A stretch of 64,000 nucleotides of DNA from an uncultured Alphaproteobacteria bacterium (GCA_903857685.1 CAIOFO010000148.1:1-64000), one strand, 5' to 3'. Shown: positions 23,617 to 32,844, counted from the stretch's first letter. Program-made: numbers and translations. Notes: generated by a model not told the origin, from the sequence alone.

Positions 23617-25152
23617 GTGACCAGGAAAATGTCCATTTTCGCGGCTCTTGCCGCGGCGTTCACCGGCGTCCTGCTGGGCCCGGCCGCGGCGCAGGGACCG
23701 GCCGGATTCGAGGTCACCGCCCATGACGCCAATGTGCTGGAAATCCGCTTTCACAATATGCCGCTCAAGGCGGTGCATGCCGATGCCGCCCAGAACGCGC
23801 TGGCGCTCGACTTCGTCAATGGCGTGGACGGTTCGGCCTTTGATCGCATCGCCGCCGCCATGCCCGACTGGGTTTCGATGGCCTATGCCAATTACGACAG
23901 CGGCGTGATCCGCGCTTCGCGTCCGGTGACATTCCTCACGCGCAATGAATCGGACGGATTCTCGCTGCGCCTGGTGGCGCGCGCCGGTCCCCCGGCGATG
24001 GTGCCGGCGCCACCTGGACCGGTGGCGCTGCGCGGCCCGGTGGATGGCGGCCCGCCGCCGATGCAGCAGCCCATGTATGCGGGGCCGCAGGCGCCGCCGC
24101 CCGATGGTTTCGCCCGCTACAATGCCTATGGCGCGATACGCAGTTACGACCAGCTGGAACTGGCGGTGAACCGCAGCGATCCCTATTGGCAAATGGCCTA
24201 TGGCCGCGCCGCCATCCAGAGCAATTCCGAAATCGGGCTGGGGACGGAATATCATTACTACCATTCCGGCGACACGGTGATCGCCAGCCATGCCCATATG
24301 AAGATCATGCTGGCGGACGGCGTCTCCATCATCGGCAGCGTGGACGACACCGACGCGGCGGCCGACAAGGTGCGCAAACCGGACGGCACTTTCGCCACCA
24401 ACAGCCATACCAATCTGCTGGATGGTTCGCTTGGCTTCGGCCTGGACCTGGGCCCGGATACCGCTGCCGCGCTGGTGGCGCTGGAGGGCAACAATATCAC
24501 CGGCGTGAAATTCACCGGCTATCGGGGCGATCCCGACAGTTTCTGGCAATTGGCGCTTATCTACCACCAGCCCGACATGGACACGCCGGAAAGTATCGCC
24601 GGCCGCGCCTTCAAGGATGAACTGGTGCTGGGCACCGGCCAGCATCTGGGTTACGGCATCTGGGCCAGCCTGGCCGCGCATGGCGACAATTACGGCGTGC
24701 ATGGCAATGCCAGCGTGGCGAAAACCGCAGGCTGGGCCGGCAGCCTGCGCTGGTCGACCGACCTGGGACCGGTGCTGGCGGGCATCGCCTATGACGGCCA
24801 TGGCGAATATCTGGCGGACAATGTCAGCTTCACCGGCACGGCGCCGACACCCTATATCCCCTTGTCGCTGCGCAATAGAGAAACCCATGCCGTCACCGGC
24901 TCGCTGTCCTCGCTGCTGTGGGGCGATACGCTGTGGCTTGATCTTTATGGCGGCTATATCAATGACCGCTACGCCAGCGATGGCGGAATTTACGGCGCCG
25001 CGATCCGCTACCGTCCGGCGCCCGGCGTGGACCTGGCGCTGGGCGCGCGCCATTCCAATGTTTCGCTGCTGCAGGGCGAGACGGGGGCAGAGACCAGCGC
25101 CGGCCTCACCTTCACCCTGGGCTTTGACGGCCCGTCATTCGGATCCTTCTGA
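23617..25152 (+). CDS. Putative outer-membrane beta-barrel protein
   Basis: A 511-residue protein with a signal peptide (FAALAAAFTGVLLGPAAAQ) and an N-terminal soluble domain of about 100 residues. A Pro/Gly-rich linker (PAPPGPVALRGPVDGGPPPM) follows, then a C-terminal half of amphipathic strands ending GPSFGSF with a terminal Phe, typical of outer-membrane barrels. The start is the GTG at 23617, with AAGGGGA about nine bases upstream; ATG 23629 is possible. I recognise no specific family. Its 3' end overlaps a convergent flavoprotein gene by 18 bp. A role in export or surface anchoring is only a guess. Confidence 0.65.
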   Translation: MTRKMSIFAALAAAFTGVLLGPAAAQGPAGFEVTAHDANVLEIRFHNMPLKAVHADAAQNALALDFVNGVDGSAFDRIAAAMPDWVSMAYANYDSGVIRASRPVTFLTRNESDGFSLRLVARAGPPAMVPAPPGPVALRGPVDGGPPPMQQPMYAGPQAPPPDGFARYNAYGAIRSYDQLELAVNRSDPYWQMAYGRAAIQSNSEIGLGTEYHYYHSGDTVIASHAHMKIMLADGVSIIGSVDDTDAAADKVRKPDGTFATNSHTNLLDGSLGFGLDLGPDTAAALVALEGNNITGVKFTGYRGDPDSFWQLALIYHQPDMDTPESIAGRAFKDELVLGTGQHLGYGIWASLAAHGDNYGVHGNASVAKTAGWAGSLRWSTDLGPVLAGIAYDGHGEYLADNVSFTGTAPTPYIPLSLRNRETHAVTGSLSSLLWGDTLWLDLYGGYINDRYASDGGIYGAAIRYRPAPGVDLALGARHSNVSLLQGETGAETSAGLTFTLGFDGPSFGSF

Positions 25153-26463
25153 GTTCAGCGCCGGATCCTTGAGAGCGAGTGCTGCGGCGATGCGCGCCGC
25201 CCGTCCGGACAGGCAGGCCAGCGGCTCGGCGTCTGCGCCGCACAGATAGAGCCCCGCGAACCTTGTTTTCACCCGCACGGCCGAAGGCGCCAGCAGATGC
25301 GCCAGCGTCGCGCGCGCGCCCGTGGTGGAAGGCATGAAGCGCACGCCGCTCACCAGCGCCGCTGCCCCCGGCACCTGGCGCGAAAGGGCCTGAACCGCGC
25401 GCGCCGCCAGCTGGGCGTGATCATCCTTGCCGAGCATGGCGGGCACCGGACGCAGTGTCACCGTGATCTTGTCGGGCGCGGCGGCGGCAAGCTCCATCGG
25501 CAATTCGGCGGCCAGCCGTCCGCTCCGCGCCGCTTCATGGGCGTCGGCATAAATTCCCGGGCGTTCGGCCAGCACCAGGCGCACCGGCGGGAAGGCGATT
25601 TTCTCGCGCAGCGAGATCAGTAGCCGGACCTCGCCGACCCTGTTCTGTAGCGGCGGCGCGCCGGTCAGCGCCATGGTGGCGCCGCCGGACAGGCTGGACA
25701 GGACCAGCGGCGCTTCGATCACTTCGCCCGTGGCCAGCCTGACGCCGGTCACCACGCCTGCCTTTGTCGCGATGCCTGTCACACTGGCGCAGCAGCGGAA
25801 ATCGGCGGTGGCGGCGGCCTTGATCAACGACCAGACCAGTGTGCCGGGCACGGGCATGGCGGCGGCGCCTTCAAGCCCCGCCATCTCCTGGGCGGCACGC
25901 CAGACCAGCGCCAGCGCCGAGCCTGGCTCGGAAACATGAAAGCCGCCGGCGCTGGCGTCGAACAGCAACGCCGCGATCAGTGCTTCGGACTGGAAATGCG
26001 CAGCCAGGAAGGCATCGGCACCGGTCAGGCTGAGGCGCGCGAAATAATCCCTGGCGGCTTGCCGCTCCAGAACCCAGTCGGCGGCGCCTTCCTCCAGCGC
26101 ACTCCACCACCAGCGCCTGAGCTGGCGGGCCAGCGCATGCACCTCGCGGCGAAAGGGCGTCCAGGCCTTTGCATCACTCTCACCAAGCGACCCGAGCGTT
26201 CGCGACGCGGCATAGCTGTCGCGGTCCAGCACAATCCCCGGAAGCGCCAGGGGCAGATCGCGGTTGACAAAGCGCAGACCCCGCACCGACAGCCGGAGCT
26301 GGGACAGCAGCACGGGATCCAGCGCATAGACCGGACCGATGGGTTCGGGCGGCGCCGCTTGCTGTTCCAGCACCAGCACGCGCTTGCCCGCGCCCGCGAG
26401 AATGGCGGCGGCGGCCAGCCCCGCCACACTCGCACCGATTACCAGGGCGTCGTGTTTGCGCAT
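25135..26463 (-). CDS. FAD-dependent oxidoreductase (phytoene-desaturase-like), gene 2 of a pair
   Basis: A 442-residue flavoprotein with an N-terminal Rossmann motif (DALVIGASVAGLAAAAILAGAG, then VLVLEQQ). A C-terminal FAD motif (GLYLCGADAEPLACLSGRAARIAA) also fits the CrtI/amine-oxidase superfamily. The first glycine motif is GASVAG rather than the usual GxGxxG, so FAD binding may be weaker. It overlaps the related upstream gene by one base (TGATG) and is co-translated with it. The pair may act as a heterodimer or on successive steps; the substrate is unknown. Confidence 0.75.
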   Translation of the reverse strand: MRKHDALVIGASVAGLAAAAILAGAGKRVLVLEQQAAPPEPIGPVYALDPVLLSQLRLSVRGLRFVNRDLPLALPGIVLDRDSYAASRTLGSLGESDAKAWTPFRREVHALARQLRRWWWSALEEGAADWVLERQAARDYFARLSLTGADAFLAAHFQSEALIAALLFDASAGGFHVSEPGSALALVWRAAQEMAGLEGAAAMPVPGTLVWSLIKAAATADFRCCASVTGIATKAGVVTGVRLATGEVIEAPLVLSSLSGGATMALTGAPPLQNRVGEVRLLISLREKIAFPPVRLVLAERPGIYADAHEAARSGRLAAELPMELAAAAPDKITVTLRPVPAMLGKDDHAQLAARAVQALSRQVPGAAALVSGVRFMPSTTGARATLAHLLAPSAVRVKTRFAGLYLCGADAEPLACLSGRAARIAAALALKDPALNSEGSE

Positions 26464-27788
26464 CAGCGGTCTGCCAGCAAAGATAGGGCTGCCGTGTAGC
26501 CTGCGGCCCCGGTGCCCAGTGGTGCCGCCGCCGTGGACGCGCCACCGAGATAAAAACCGGGCAGCATCGTGCGGGCGTCCGGCCGCAGACCCAGCATCTG
26601 GTCGGCAGCAAGCTGGCCGCCGTCCAGATCGCCCTCGCTGGCGCCCAACTGTGCCTCCATGTCGGGCGGAGCAATGACGCGGATGCCCGCCAGCGCCGCC
26701 AGCGTGCCGGGCAGGGCCGCCTCAATGCGGCGGAGCGCGGCGGCGGCGAGCTGCGCGCGTTTTTCCGGTGTCCAGGCGCCATCGAACAGGCGCGCGGGAA
26801 TCCCGGCCATCGTGACGGTCAGGACGGCGCCGCCCGCCGGCGCCAAGCTGGCATCGCGCGCGGAGACCGGATCTATCAACAGGGCGGGCTGGAGCGGCAC
26901 GGCGCCCCGGCGGAAGGCGGCGCGCGCGGCATCGTCGCCTGGCAGCAGGAACGGCGCGGAGCAGCCGGAGGGGCGCTTGAGGGCCAGGAGCAGGCGCGCA
27001 GCGCCGCCGCCCATGCGGAATTGGGCGGCGCTGGCGGTCATGGCGGGCGGCAGCGCAGCCCAGGGAAACAGCGCCAGGGCGCTGCGCTTCAAATCGAGGG
27101 TCGAAATCACGGCATCGGCCTCGACATGGCTGCCATCGGCCAACAGCACGCCAGATGCCCGGCTGCCGAAGCGTCCGCTCTTGACCACAATTTCGCTGGC
27201 CTCCAGCCCCAGCCGGAACGGCGCGCTGGCGGCGGCCGCGATAAAGGCTTCGCCCACGGCGCCCAGTCCGCCACGGCGCGGCTCGGCGCCAGCCAGCGCC
27301 AGCAGCGTCATGGCGCTGCCGGCCAGATCGGGATCGGTGGCGCGGCCCAGCAGCGCCCAGGCCTGCAAGTCCGGCCAATCGCTGAGCGCCCGCGCCGCAA
27401 GATCCTGTCCCGGCCATGCCGTACCCGGCAACACCGGCATGATCGCGCGGCGCAGGCGCGCCAGAGGCGTGCGGCGATGCGGCGTCCTGGCCTCGGCGAA
27501 GAGTCGCGCCAGCGCTCCATCGCGCCGCAGGCAGATGTCATGCGGCGGGCTTTCGATCTGGAGCGGTATGGCAAGCTCCAGCGTGGCCATGATCTCCACC
27601 GGAATCGCCGGCATGCGATCGGCGAACAGCGACGCGGCAAAACCGGGATGGAAATCGTCGGTGATCAGCCGCCCGCCGGGCCGCGCGGCGCGCTCGATCA
27701 CCAGCACACTCAGTCCGGCGCGCTGCAGCACCGCGGCGGCGGTTAGGCCGTTCGCGCCTGCGCCGATGATCGCCGCGTCGTATCGCAC
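26463..27788 (-). CDS. Phytoene dehydrogenase-like FAD oxidoreductase (PYROXD2-type), gene 1 of a pair
   Basis: A 441-residue flavoprotein. It begins with a good dinucleotide fold (DAAIIGAGANGLTAAAVLQRAGLSVLVIERAARPGG in two segments) and ends with GFYLGGASTAAAPLGTGAAGYTAA, the C-terminal FAD-binding motif of the CrtI/PYROXD2 group. No carotenoid genes are nearby, so a carotenoid role is not supported. The gene starts downstream of the speD terminator and leads the flavoprotein pair. Confidence 0.8.
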   Translation of the reverse strand: MRYDAAIIGAGANGLTAAAVLQRAGLSVLVIERAARPGGRLITDDFHPGFAASLFADRMPAIPVEIMATLELAIPLQIESPPHDICLRRDGALARLFAEARTPHRRTPLARLRRAIMPVLPGTAWPGQDLAARALSDWPDLQAWALLGRATDPDLAGSAMTLLALAGAEPRRGGLGAVGEAFIAAAASAPFRLGLEASEIVVKSGRFGSRASGVLLADGSHVEADAVISTLDLKRSALALFPWAALPPAMTASAAQFRMGGGAARLLLALKRPSGCSAPFLLPGDDAARAAFRRGAVPLQPALLIDPVSARDASLAPAGGAVLTVTMAGIPARLFDGAWTPEKRAQLAAAALRRIEAALPGTLAALAGIRVIAPPDMEAQLGASEGDLDGGQLAADQMLGLRPDARTMLPGFYLGGASTAAAPLGTGAAGYTAALSLLADR

Positions 27789-27830
27789 ACCAGATCCTGA
27801 CTGCTATTAGGCAGCGCAGGATAAAGCATG

Positions 27831-27865
27831 AAAAAAGGGCGGGAACGCGATGTTTCCGCCCTTGG
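27831..27865 (-). terminator. Rho-independent terminator of speD
   Basis: On the minus strand an AAGGGCGG stem pairs across a short loop with CCGCCCTT and is followed by six T residues. It lies 23 bases beyond the speD stop and separates it from the flavoprotein pair. Confidence 0.85.
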
Positions 27866-27887
27866 TTAAATTAACCGGTTCTGTTGA

Positions 27888-28364
27888 CTAAACGACGCCG
27901 CGCTTATGTTCGCCGACCACGATGCGGCCGGGATTGAAGGCGCGCTTGAACACGTCCAGCGCCTTGCGGGGCTGGGCATCGCCGCACATGAACACATCGA
28001 AGGCCGCATAGCCTTTTTCCGGCCAAGTGTGGACGGAGATGTGGCTTTCGGCCAGCACCGCCACGCCGGAAATGCCGCCGCCTTCCTCGAAGGTGTGCAG
28101 ATGAATGTGCAGGAGCGTGGCGCCCGCCGCATTCACCGCGTCGATCAGCGCCGTCTCGATGCGCTCACGATCGGCGAGGCCTTCGGCTTCCCAAAGGTCG
28201 ATGATCAGATGGCTGCCCGCATACGACAGGCCATTCTTGGTGATGAAGTGATCTTTTTGATCATCGTTCGAAGGGGGAACGATGACCGGAACGGGCCTCG
28301 CAGTCGCGCGGACGCGAGGCGCCCTTGCTTCTTTGTTCGCCGCTACCAGATTAAGTCGAGCCAT
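27888..28364 (-). CDS. speD: S-adenosylmethionine decarboxylase proenzyme (SpeH type)
   Basis: A 158-residue pyruvoyl enzyme that decarboxylates SAM to supply the aminopropyl group for spermidine. The self-cleavage site is Glu106-Ser107 in LAESHISVHTWPE; Ser107 becomes the pyruvoyl group. His89/His91 region (LLHIHLHTFEE) and the late Cys (DVFMCGDAQP) match the short bacterial class. The N-terminal 35 residues are basic and Pro-rich and extend beyond the usual ~125-residue form. It is divergent from speE, the next enzyme of the pathway. Confidence 0.92.
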   Translation of the reverse strand: MARLNLVAANKEARAPRVRATARPVPVIVPPSNDDQKDHFITKNGLSYAGSHLIIDLWEAEGLADRERIETALIDAVNAAGATLLHIHLHTFEEGGGISGVAVLAESHISVHTWPEKGYAAFDVFMCGDAQPRKALDVFKRAFNPGRIVVGEHKRGVV

Positions 28365-28756
28365 TGAGCACCTACCCGTCTTGGAGTTGACACCTACGCC
28401 TTGGCCTTACGGACTTCCGGACGCGCCTAAAGAAGAAAGCGACGCTCGGGGTCACCCGGTCGCCGCTTTTTCCCGCTTTTTTTCTCGCGGGGTCGAACGG
28501 GACTTAAGGCTAACCGCCCTCCCATGCAAGAAAAAATTTCCCCCGGGGGCAATTTTTTTGGGCGGTGTGCGCCACCGCCACAGCGCGGGCAACGGCGCAA
28601 GGACGCGCGACAGGCTTTTTCACGACGCTTGGCGTGCGCGGGAAAGCCCCACTGAATCGGCATCAAACGCATTGCCGGCGTGGTAGACAGAGCGTGCGCT
28701 GCGCCCTATATGGCCTTCGCCAAGCCAACCGCTGTCACAATCCCTAAGGAAGTCTT
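28365..28756. other. Divergent speD/speE control region
   Basis: Nearly 400 bases without a supported gene lie between the two polyamine genes. It holds a striking palindrome (28531-28558) and several homopolymer-rich patches such as CTTTTTTTCTCGCGGGG. Promoters and leaders of both genes must lie here; I could not identify a known riboswitch class. Confidence 0.55.
28531..28558. repeat. 28-bp near-perfect palindrome in the polyamine control region
   Basis: AAAAAATTTCCCCC is followed directly by GGGGGCAATTTTTT, a two-fold symmetric sequence with one mismatched pair. With no loop it suits a dimeric DNA-binding protein better than an RNA hairpin, though its T-run could also support attenuation. 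Confidence 0.65.
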
Positions 28757-29623
28757 ATGGCCAAGCTCTCCCAGGTTCAGGAACGTCTTCACAAGGGCTA
28801 TGCCCAGACGATGGAGGTGACCAAGGTTCTGGCGGACGAAAAAAGCCAATTCCAGCACATCCGCATCTTCGACACCGTCGCCAATGGCCGTGTCATGACC
28901 CTGGACGACATCGTCCAGATCACCAGCCGGGACGAGAGCGCCTATGCCGACATGCTCACGCACCTGCCGATTCTGGAGCATGGCAAGGTGGAGCGGGTGA
29001 TGATCGTGGGCGGCGGCGACCTTTCCATCGCCGACGAGGCGCTGAAGCACCGCCACGTCAAGGAAGTCGTGCTTGTGGATATCGACGGACGGGTAATCGA
29101 GCTTTGCAAGAAGCTGTTCGGCGGCATCAACGCCAAGGCTTTCAAGGACAAGCGAATGACCATCGAGGTGGCCGATGCCTTTGAGTATCTGGGCCGCAAA
29201 TCCAGCAAAAACCGCTTTGACCTGATTATCGCCGACCGTCCCGATCCGGTGGGGCCGGGCAAGGCGCTGTTCGGCGAAACTTTTTATGACCGGGTCAAGG
29301 GCGCGCTCAAGAAAGGCGGCTACGCCACATTCCAGACCGGCGTGCCTTTCTACCAGCCCTGGGAAATCACCGAGGCGCTGAAGGAATTGGCGGCTTTCTT
29401 TCCCCGTTCCGGTCTCTATCTGACCGTGGTGCCGACCTATATCGGCGGCTTCATGGCCTTGTCCTGGGCCAGCAAGGGCGGCGAAGCGCTGGGCACCAAG
29501 GCCGGCATCCGCCGCGCCGCCAAGGCCTACAAGAAGGCCGGGCTGAAATGCGACTATTACAACCCGGCCATCCATCAGGCGGCCTTCGCGCTGCCGGAAT
29601 GGATCAAAAAACTGGTGCCCTGA
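28757..29623 (+). CDS. speE: Spermidine synthase
   Basis: A 288-residue aminopropyltransferase joining decarboxylated SAM and putrescine. The family pattern VQITSRDESAYADMLTHLP is present, with the acidic motif VLVDID for the nucleoside. The catalytic Asp is in LIIADRPDPVGPG, and LFGETFYDRVKGALKKGG and PTYIGGFMALSWASKG follow. Two motif changes stand out: GGGDLSIADE replaces the usual GGGDGGxxRE, and ADRPDP replaces DSSDP. The retained Asp residues suggest an active enzyme. Pairing with speD supports the assignment. Confidence 0.9.
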   Translation: MAKLSQVQERLHKGYAQTMEVTKVLADEKSQFQHIRIFDTVANGRVMTLDDIVQITSRDESAYADMLTHLPILEHGKVERVMIVGGGDLSIADEALKHRHVKEVVLVDIDGRVIELCKKLFGGINAKAFKDKRMTIEVADAFEYLGRKSSKNRFDLIIADRPDPVGPGKALFGETFYDRVKGALKKGGYATFQTGVPFYQPWEITEALKELAAFFPRSGLYLTVVPTYIGGFMALSWASKGGEALGTKAGIRRAAKAYKKAGLKCDYYNPAIHQAAFALPEWIKKLVP

Positions 29624-29812
29624 TCGGCCATTTTGGAAGGCGGGCCAGTGACGGCCGGCCCGGCCGGCGTCCGGACGCCGTTGCCGGCCTGGCCCTGGTG
29701 ACGGAACTTGGGGTCACCCCGGGGCTTCGGCAGCGGCGGCTGGCTCGCTAGCCTCTTTCCTTTCGCCTCCCGGCACCCCATCTTTCGGGACGAAACCAGC
29801 GGGACCTCAGTC

Positions 29813-30781
29813 ATGGCCTTGATCGGACCGGGCGGCCGCCCCGTCACTTCCACACCTGTCCAGAACAGCGCGGCGGCGGGCGCCAGCCCGCATATCAAGG
29901 ATTCCGGCATCGCCACCTTCGCCGCCGATGTGCTGGAGGCCAGCCGCGAGGTGCCGGTGATTGTGGATTTCTGGGCGCCCTGGTGCGGCCCGTGCAAGCA
30001 GCTTGGCCCTGCGCTGGAAAAGGCCGTCAGCGGCGCCCAGGGCGCGGTCAAGCTGGTCAAGGTCAATATCGACGAAAATCCCGAGATCGCCCAGCAGCTG
30101 CGCATCCAGTCCATCCCGACCGTCTTTGCCTTCAAGAATGGTCAGCCGGTGGATGGCTTTATGGGCGCCTTGCCCGACAGCCAGGTGCAGGCGTTCGTCA
30201 CGGCGCTGGCGAGCGGTGGGGGCGAGGGTCATGACCACGGCCATGGCGGCCCTGAACATGCCGCCGAAGTTCTGGCCATTGCCGGCGAGGCGCTGGCAGC
30301 AGGCGATATCGGTACCGCCGCCCAGGCCTATGGCCATGTGCTGCAGGACATGCCGGGCGAACCCAGGGCGGTGGCGGGGCTGGCGACCTGCTATCTCAAG
30401 AGCGGCGATGTCGAGCGCGCCCGCACCACCTTGCAGCTGGTGCGCCCCGATGGTGTCAATGACGAAGCCATTCGCGCGGTCGAAGCCGAACTGAAGCTAC
30501 AGGCCAATCCCCTGCCGCGCGGTGAGATCGAAGTGCTGCGCGCCAAACTGGCGGCGGACGAAACCAACCATCAGGCCCGATTCGACCTGGCGCTGGCGCT
30601 GGACGCGGGGGGCGAACGCGAATCCGCCATCGCCGAACTGCTGGAGCTGGTGCGGCGCGACCGCAAATGGAACGAGGACGCGGCCCGGACCCAGCTTCTC
30701 ACCATGTTCGAGGCGATGGGCGCGACAGACCCGCGCACCATCGAGGCGCGGCGCAAGCTGTCCGGCCTGCTGTTCTCATAA
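29813..30781 (+). CDS. Thioredoxin-domain co-chaperone (CnoX/YbbN-like)
   Basis: A 322-residue protein. A thioredoxin domain with active site WCGPC at residues 57-61 (VIVDFWAPWCGPCKQLGP) is followed by a His-rich linker (GEGHDHGHGGPEH) and a TPR-like helical half. The end, LLTMFEAMGATDPRTIEARRKLSGLLF, is typical of YbbN. E. coli CnoX holds and protects proteins for GroEL under oxidative stress; unlike E. coli CnoX this one keeps both redox cysteines. It heads a run of five overlapping genes. Confidence 0.88.
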   Translation: MALIGPGGRPVTSTPVQNSAAAGASPHIKDSGIATFAADVLEASREVPVIVDFWAPWCGPCKQLGPALEKAVSGAQGAVKLVKVNIDENPEIAQQLRIQSIPTVFAFKNGQPVDGFMGALPDSQVQAFVTALASGGGEGHDHGHGGPEHAAEVLAIAGEALAAGDIGTAAQAYGHVLQDMPGEPRAVAGLATCYLKSGDVERARTTLQLVRPDGVNDEAIRAVEAELKLQANPLPRGEIEVLRAKLAADETNHQARFDLALALDAGGERESAIAELLELVRRDRKWNEDAARTQLLTMFEAMGATDPRTIEARRKLSGLLFS

Positions 30782-31434
30782 TGCTGAGGGGCTATCACAG
30801 CTTCACCGACCTCCCCGGCACCATGCCGGTCTTCCCCTTGACCGGTGTGCTGCTGCTGCCGCGCGCCGCATTGCCGCTGAATGTCTTCGAGCCGCGCTAT
30901 CTGGAACTGGTGGATGATGCGCTCAAGGGAAACCGGCTGATCGGCATGATCCAGCCGACCGAGAGCGAGGAAACCGTGCTGCGGCCCAAACTCTCAGCTG
31001 TGGGCTGCGCCGGGCGGGTGATTTCCTGGCGCGAAACCGAGGACAACCGCTATCTCATCACCCTGGCCGGCCTGTGCCGCTTCCGTGTGAAGGAGGAAAT
31101 TTCCGCGCTCTCCGCCTATCGCCAGGTGGCCTGCGATTTCGCGCCTTTCGCCGGTGACCTGGCCCAGGGCGATGAGGATGGCGATTTTCCCCGTGACCGG
31201 CTGCTGTCGGCGCTGAAGGATTATCTGTCCCGCCGCGACATGAAGGCCGACTGGAAAAGCGTGATGACGGCGCCGGCGGAATCGCTTGTCAATGCGCTGG
31301 CGATGATGTGTCCGTTCGAACCGGCCGAGAAACAAGCGCTGCTGGAAGCGCCGAGCTGGACGGAACGGGTATCGACCCTGGTGACGCTGCTGGAGATTTC
31401 CACCGTGGGTCAGGGTCCGGGAACCCTGAACTGA
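30781..31434 (+). CDS. Lon N-terminal (LON substrate-binding) domain protein
   Basis: A 217-residue stand-alone LON domain without ATPase or protease parts. Markers are [34 protein letters not shown], seen in two overlapping stretches, then IGMIQP and [27 protein letters not shown]. Such proteins are thought to bind unfolded substrates but have no established activity. Start and stop codons overlap neighbours by one base on each side (TAATG and TGATG). Confidence 0.87.
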   Translation: MLRGYHSFTDLPGTMPVFPLTGVLLLPRAALPLNVFEPRYLELVDDALKGNRLIGMIQPTESEETVLRPKLSAVGCAGRVISWRETEDNRYLITLAGLCRFRVKEEISALSAYRQVACDFAPFAGDLAQGDEDGDFPRDRLLSALKDYLSRRDMKADWKSVMTAPAESLVNALAMMCPFEPAEKQALLEAPSWTERVSTLVTLLEISTVGQGPGTLN

Positions 31435-31619
31435 TGGAACCCGATCCCAAGCTGCTGGAGATTCTGATCTGCCCGGTCACGCGCACCACGCTGCATTATG
31501 ACCGCGAGCGGCAGGAACTGGTGTCGCGCGCCGCCGGCCTGGCCTATCCCATCCGCGGCGGCGTGCCGATCATGCTGCCGGGCGAAGCGCGCGAATTATC
31601 GGACGATGAACGCAAATGA
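31434..31619 (+). CDS. Trm112-like small protein (YcaR/UPF0434)
   Basis: A 61-residue protein ([19 protein letters not shown], then [29 protein letters not shown]). It keeps only the first Cys of the usual CPxC zinc knuckle. Trm112-type proteins stabilise methyltransferases. It shares 1 bp with the Lon-domain gene and 4 bp (ATGA) with the next gene. Confidence 0.85.
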   Translation: MEPDPKLLEILICPVTRTTLHYDRERQELVSRAAGLAYPIRGGVPIMLPGEARELSDDERK

Positions 31620-31930
31620 GCTGGCCCACCGAACTGCGTCTTAATCCCGGCAGGAACAGGCTGATCATCACCTTTGACGATGGTGAGCATCACGCACTGG
31701 GCGCCGAATATCTCAGGGTCCAGTCGCCCTCTGCCGAAGCCCGCGGCCATGGCGCAGACAGACCGCCGCCGATCACCGGCAAGGAAAATGTGAAGATCGC
31801 GCGGCTGGAGCCGGTGGGCAATTACGCCGTGCGCATCGTGTTCGATGACGGCCATGACAGCGGCCTCTACAGCTGGGATTTCCTTGCCAAACTGGGGCGG
31901 GAGGCGCCCCCCACTCCGGGTATCACGTGA
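31616..31930 (+). CDS. DUF971 (GBBH-like) protein
   Basis: A 104-residue single-domain protein: [33 protein letters not shown] in two stretches, then [34 protein letters not shown]. This is the DUF971 fold, also found at the N-terminus of gamma-butyrobetaine hydroxylase and linked to Fe-S assembly factors. The function of the stand-alone form is not settled. It overlaps its neighbours by 4 bp on both sides. Confidence 0.85.
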   Translation: MSWPTELRLNPGRNRLIITFDDGEHHALGAEYLRVQSPSAEARGHGADRPPPITGKENVKIARLEPVGNYAVRIVFDDGHDSGLYSWDFLAKLGREAPPTPGIT

Positions 31931-32844
31931 GCGAAGCTCCGCGGCCGCGCCCCAGCAAAGTGCGCAGCCTGGCCAAGCTGAAGCGCGGCCAGCGGGCCGC
32001 GATCATGAAGGGCCAGGACAGCGGCCGCTTCATGGATCTGTATCACAACATCCTCACCGTCGCCTGGCCGTTCTTTATGCTGCAACTGGCGGCGCTGTTC
32101 CTCACCATCAACCTGATCTTCGCGCTATTCTATGCGGCGGACCGCGGCGGCATCGTCAATGCGCGGCCGGGCAATTTCGCCGATGCTTTCTTTTTCAGCG
32201 TGCAGACGCTGGGCACGCTGGGCTATGGCGCAATGGCGCCGCGCACGCTGTATGTCAACCTGCTGGTGACGGCGGAAAGCTTCACCGGCATCTTGATCAT
32301 CGCCCTGTTCACCGGAATCATTTTCGCCCGCTTTTCGCGGCCTTTCGCGCGGGTGCTGTTCTCCAATGTGGCGGTGGTGGCGCCTTTCGACGGCGTACCG
32401 ACCCTGATGTTCCGCGCCGCCAATCAGCGCGGTGAATCCATTCTCGATGCCTCGATCACCGTTTCGCTGGCGCGCCAGCACACCACGATCGAGGGCGTCA
32501 CCATGCGCCGCTTTCACGAACTGAAACTGATGCGCTCCAGCAATCCGCTTTTTGCCTTGTCTTGGACGGTGATGCACCCGATTGACGAGGCCAGTCCGCT
32601 TTACGGACTGTCCCTCGAGGACATGGAATTGGCCGACATGGAAATCGTGGTGATGTTGAGCGGCGTGGACGAGATCATCTCCGACCGCATCTATGCAAGG
32701 CATGCCTATTGGCATGATGAAATTCTCTGGAACCGGCGCTTTGTGGATGTGATCACGACGGCGCCGTCGGGCCTGCGGGTGGTGGACCTCACCCTGTTCC
32801 ACGAAACACGCGAGCATCAGGCCGGAATCGGCATCACCAGCTAG
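31927..32844 (+). CDS. Inward-rectifier potassium channel (KirBac-like)
   Basis: A 305-residue channel. Two membrane helices (VAWPFFMLQLAALFLTINLI and ILIIALFTGIIFARF) flank a pore loop with the selectivity filter TLGYG at residues 97-101. The cytoplasmic Kir immunoglobulin-like domain follows (RPFARVLFSNVAVVAPFDG, then TLMFRAANQRG, then ADMEIVVMLSGVDE). The start is the GTG at 31927, overlapping the DUF971 stop. It is the last gene of the coupled run and converges with pyrD, overlapping its stop by 4 bp. A K+ channel in an operon with chaperone-like genes is unexpected. Confidence 0.92.
   Translation: MSEAPRPRPSKVRSLAKLKRGQRAAIMKGQDSGRFMDLYHNILTVAWPFFMLQLAALFLTINLIFALFYAADRGGIVNARPGNFADAFFFSVQTLGTLGYGAMAPRTLYVNLLVTAESFTGILIIALFTGIIFARFSRPFARVLFSNVAVVAPFDGVPTLMFRAANQRGESILDASITVSLARQHTTIEGVTMRRFHELKLMRSSNPLFALSWTVMHPIDEASPLYGLSLEDMELADMEIVVMLSGVDEIISDRIYARHAYWHDEILWNRRFVDVITTAPSGLRVVDLTLFHETREHQAGIGITS

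Noticed and set aside
28365-28756. Known riboswitch or speF-type leader upstream of speD/speE
   Set aside because: No consensus of a SAM or polyamine-related RNA could be matched by eye.
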